The notes beneath the pieces are model-generated. The model was not told the DNA's origin. It ran no database searches and was given only the letters and a program-made list of their open reading frames with translations. From assembly GCA_003344405.1 (NCBI GenBank), contig NOWV01000148.1, positions 62,001 through 126,000 of the forward strand: a stretch of DNA of 64,000 nt, given 5' to 3'. Below, piece after piece: positions 61,348 to 64,000 of this stretch (position 1 is its first letter; each line of letters opens with the position of its first letter). A program made the translations under genes and the position numbers. The stretch comes from Trichoplax sp. H2. Its lineage: Eukaryota > Placozoa > Uniplacotomia > Trichoplacea.

Positions 61348-63856
61348 ATAATTTCTTAACTAATTGATATAAATTTTACGTAACAGCCGTATTTGCTTTA
61401 GTTTAGGCTTTGGCTAATTTTCTTAATTAATTTATGTAGGATCACAGAATTTTATTCAAAATCCTAATAATTATCTTCAATTATTAACAATATAAATCAA
61501 GCGCACATGGAATGGATTAAAGTAAGCCTTCATTACCACGAAGATATAATCTTATACGATATAAGAAACCATACCCTACAAACGTTAATAGATTTCTTTA
61601 ACAGATTTATTTAAAACTTAGCGAGCTGGTGATAATGTTATAATACTATGATATCAGGTTCCACTTTATCGAGAGATGATAGAGATTACCCGGAAAAACA
61701 TTGAATATCATGTTAATAGTAGCAGTATTCTTGTATAGACTAGTTATGTGAAATTTTATAATCATATTTTTCAAGTTCTAATTCCTTGGGCACGTGCCCT
61801 TTCATTTATATCCCTAATTTATGTCACCTTACCTGTTAATAGCATAGTAGCCCACACGGTAACATATTATCCATATACAAAGGATTCTTTAGCTTCAATG
61901 AAGGTTTCATTTAGTTTTTAGGAGTTACAGCTCGATTTTAAATTATCTAAAGATGATGATTGTTCAAATTACGACCCCATTTTCATTATCATTTTAATTT
62001 TGGAAAAAGCTGAGATCTAATGTAAAATCTTTGCGTAGAAGGTGTTTCAATTATTTGAATATGTATCTTTTCAATAGCTGAACTTACTATATAATAAATA
62101 AAAAAATTTATAATATCTCAAGGTTTAAAACTTACTCCTAAATAAATAATAATTCTAGATCATAAAATTACTTGCTTTCAGAATAGGACCTTATGTGCAT
62201 CGAACTTTTGCGTTTTTTTGCTTAATCAAATTGTTACTTGATACTATATACTAATGAATATCATTATGGTTGCTACAAACTAGAGTTGTTGTGAGGCATT
62301 TTGACTAGTCAGAAGAGAATATTGAATCTATTTTTATATCCAGACAGTAAAAAATCTCATAGCAGAGACGAATTAAATTCTTTTTGTGAAATAGATTTAA
62401 CTTATACCTAAGGCATCTTTCAATAATAAAAGCCAGTAGAGGGTATATGATAAATACTGTATGTTGTGATATAATGACGCAAACAGATCAAAAACTCATT
62501 GTTAGTAGGTCCGTGAAAGGATATATCTTTTTTAGCCGTGAATACCAGGTGCTTATACTCTAATGATTGAATCAAGTAGAATTTTATGTCTGGATAGAAA
62601 TATTTGACCGATACATTTTTAAATCTTAGGCCATTAGTAGATCTATGATATTAATAGGTCAAAGATTCAATCTTAGTCAATCCAGCAATTGTCTCATCAA
62701 GTATCATAGTATTATATCAAGATTCTTCTTTCTATATAGCATTGCCTAAAAATCGTGGAACCATTTATGAAGTAGATATGCTTCAGATAATCAGCAATAA
62801 TCTTATTTCCATCAGTGTCTCCTATGCCGTTATTGAGCGTTCACATTTGCAGTAGTCTGTCTAAGATTGATTTGAATTTAAAGTAGGGTAAAACATCCCT
62901 TAAAAACCGCATTAGTAAAATTGAAAGAAAAGTGCTGCCTAGAAAGATTCTTATCTCTATTCCTCTCCACTAAAATAATGTATCGGTAAAAGCACCTTAT
63001 TCTTATTTTATACAATGAGTTAGGAACAAGTAATTGTAATATTGAATCTCCTTAGGCATATCTCTAATAAGGAGTGCGATACGCTACATATTTTCATTTA
63101 TGAATGATTTTATAGGAGTCTGATTTCGGAATATCATAGAATAGATGGTTGATTAATGATGTAATTATTATGCAAACTTTTTCTATATGAGTAATTAATG
63201 AAAATAATAGAGATTTATGTCGATCTATTTTGTATTAAATATCGTAATTTTATTAAGCAATTGTGCAAAGTTGATGTAACTTAAAATGATTATTACGAAC
63301 CAAATAGAATCAACTAAAAACAGTCATGTTATCAGATATTTATTAATTGATGTTCTGTACAGATTTGAAACAGAGTAGCATAAAAGCAGTTGGATTACTA
63401 TACTTATAGATCAACATGAATTATTGTAATTGTAACAAAATAACTTTTACCCCTATCTTAACTTGTTTATTTGAACGGATAAAGAATCGATTGTAAAAGT
63501 TGGATCATGAAGCTTTTATCGTCTCAAATTTTTAAGGCAAATATCAATAGTCTCCAACTAACGTAAAATAATTTTAATATTAGTTATTGTAATGCTAAAT
63601 AAGAGGTAGCCTATAAACATTATAACGTTATTGCCACAAAGTATCGATGGGGTATTTAACGGCTAAATATCGGTAAATTTAAATTTAGTAGTGCATTAAC
63701 TTCCTTCTCTATTGATCGACATTAATGTGGCTGTCGCATTCGTTTATGCTAACGTGATCGGATGGTATATAGTTTAAATAAATAAGTAAATTTAGGATAA
63801 TTTTCCTCTTTTCGTTATTGTTCTTCATTTTTGAATATTAATTAAAGGTACTAAAA
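61348..63856. other. Intergenic, nothing recognised
   Basis: AT-rich, with no supportable gene or repeat. Confidence 0.4.
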
Positions 63857-64000
63857 TTATTTTATGTGCTTATTATGAAAGTAATTGGCGAATTCTTCGC
63901 GAATTTTGACCGCTTTCACAGAAGCATTACTTCCTTGCTTTTTCAACGGTTTTAGACCAGCAGGTTTATCAAACATTCGCCAATTACCTTGCAGTGGAAC
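63857..64000 (-). CDS. C-terminal coding fragment at window edge
   Basis: An open frame of 47 codons enters from the right edge and ends in TAA at 63859-63857. Base composition is clearly richer in G and C than the flanking DNA. It contains PLQGNWRMFD, a short basic KPLKKQG stretch and VKIREEFANYF. The last block resembles the very C-terminus of DDE transposase-derived nucleases (PIF/Harbinger or related, with an A..IRExFxxYF motif). The rest of the gene is outside the window, so whether it is a host gene or a transposon cannot be told. Confidence 0.5.
   Translation of the reverse strand, partial: VPLQGNWRMFDKPAGLKPLKKQGSNASVKAVKIREEFANYFHNKHIK

Overview
The window is AT-rich eukaryotic DNA from a draft assembly, with three runs of exactly 20 N. 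Intronless rhodopsin-like receptor genes, a single-exon ADAM10-type protease and small multi-exon genes with introns of about 60-900 bp fit a compact early-branching animal genome. A placozoan (Trichoplax or a relative) is my best guess, but this rests on overall character and not on a diagnostic marker. There is no prokaryotic gene organisation.

Genes. Four genes are secure because they lie in long intact reading frames. One is a minus-strand, membrane-anchored, ADAM10-like metalloprotease (8.2-9.9 kb). The other three are paralogous class A GPCRs on the plus strand (26.1, 42.6 and 57.8 kb). A short minus-strand ORF just upstream of the protease (9.96-10.15 kb) looks like an ADAM10-type signal peptide plus propeptide start. 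By reading splice signals and phase by eye I propose four small spliced minus-strand genes: a secreted SEA-like protein (0.7-2.4 kb), a two-exon C-terminal gene piece (31.8-32.2 kb), a three-exon gene (36.5-37.3 kb) and a two-exon piece (45.0-45.5 kb). The right edge holds the C-terminus of another minus-strand gene (63.86-64.0 kb). These models are tentative.

Mobile DNA. The gene-poor stretches are dotted with solo LTRs. I resolve five LTR families (called A, B, D, E and G here), plus a repeat C that is probably LTR-derived. They are roughly 410-660 bp long, mostly run TGT...ACA, and carry a TATA box followed by AATAAA (degenerate in one copy). Most complete copies have 4-5 bp target-site duplications, several of them perfect. 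A truncated Ty3/gypsy-type element (35.7-34.45 kb, minus) keeps an RT/RNase H remnant with stop codons, a polypurine tract and a 3' A-type LTR. A separate 5' LTR with a tRNA primer-binding site lies at 33.47-34.14 kb.

Other structure. There are tandem arrays (17.4-18.1, 51.35-52.1, 14.8-15.3, 53.6-53.8 and 59.4-60.0 kb), an (AG)n microsatellite, and duplicated contig ends around the N gaps (23.5-25.6 and 50.1-50.9 kb) that look like two haplotypes assembled side by side.

Function. The receptors form a dispersed local paralogue cluster with conserved TM cores and divergent N- and C-termini, suggesting different ligands or regulation on a shared fold. Nothing indicates co-regulation between the receptors, the protease and the small secreted genes.
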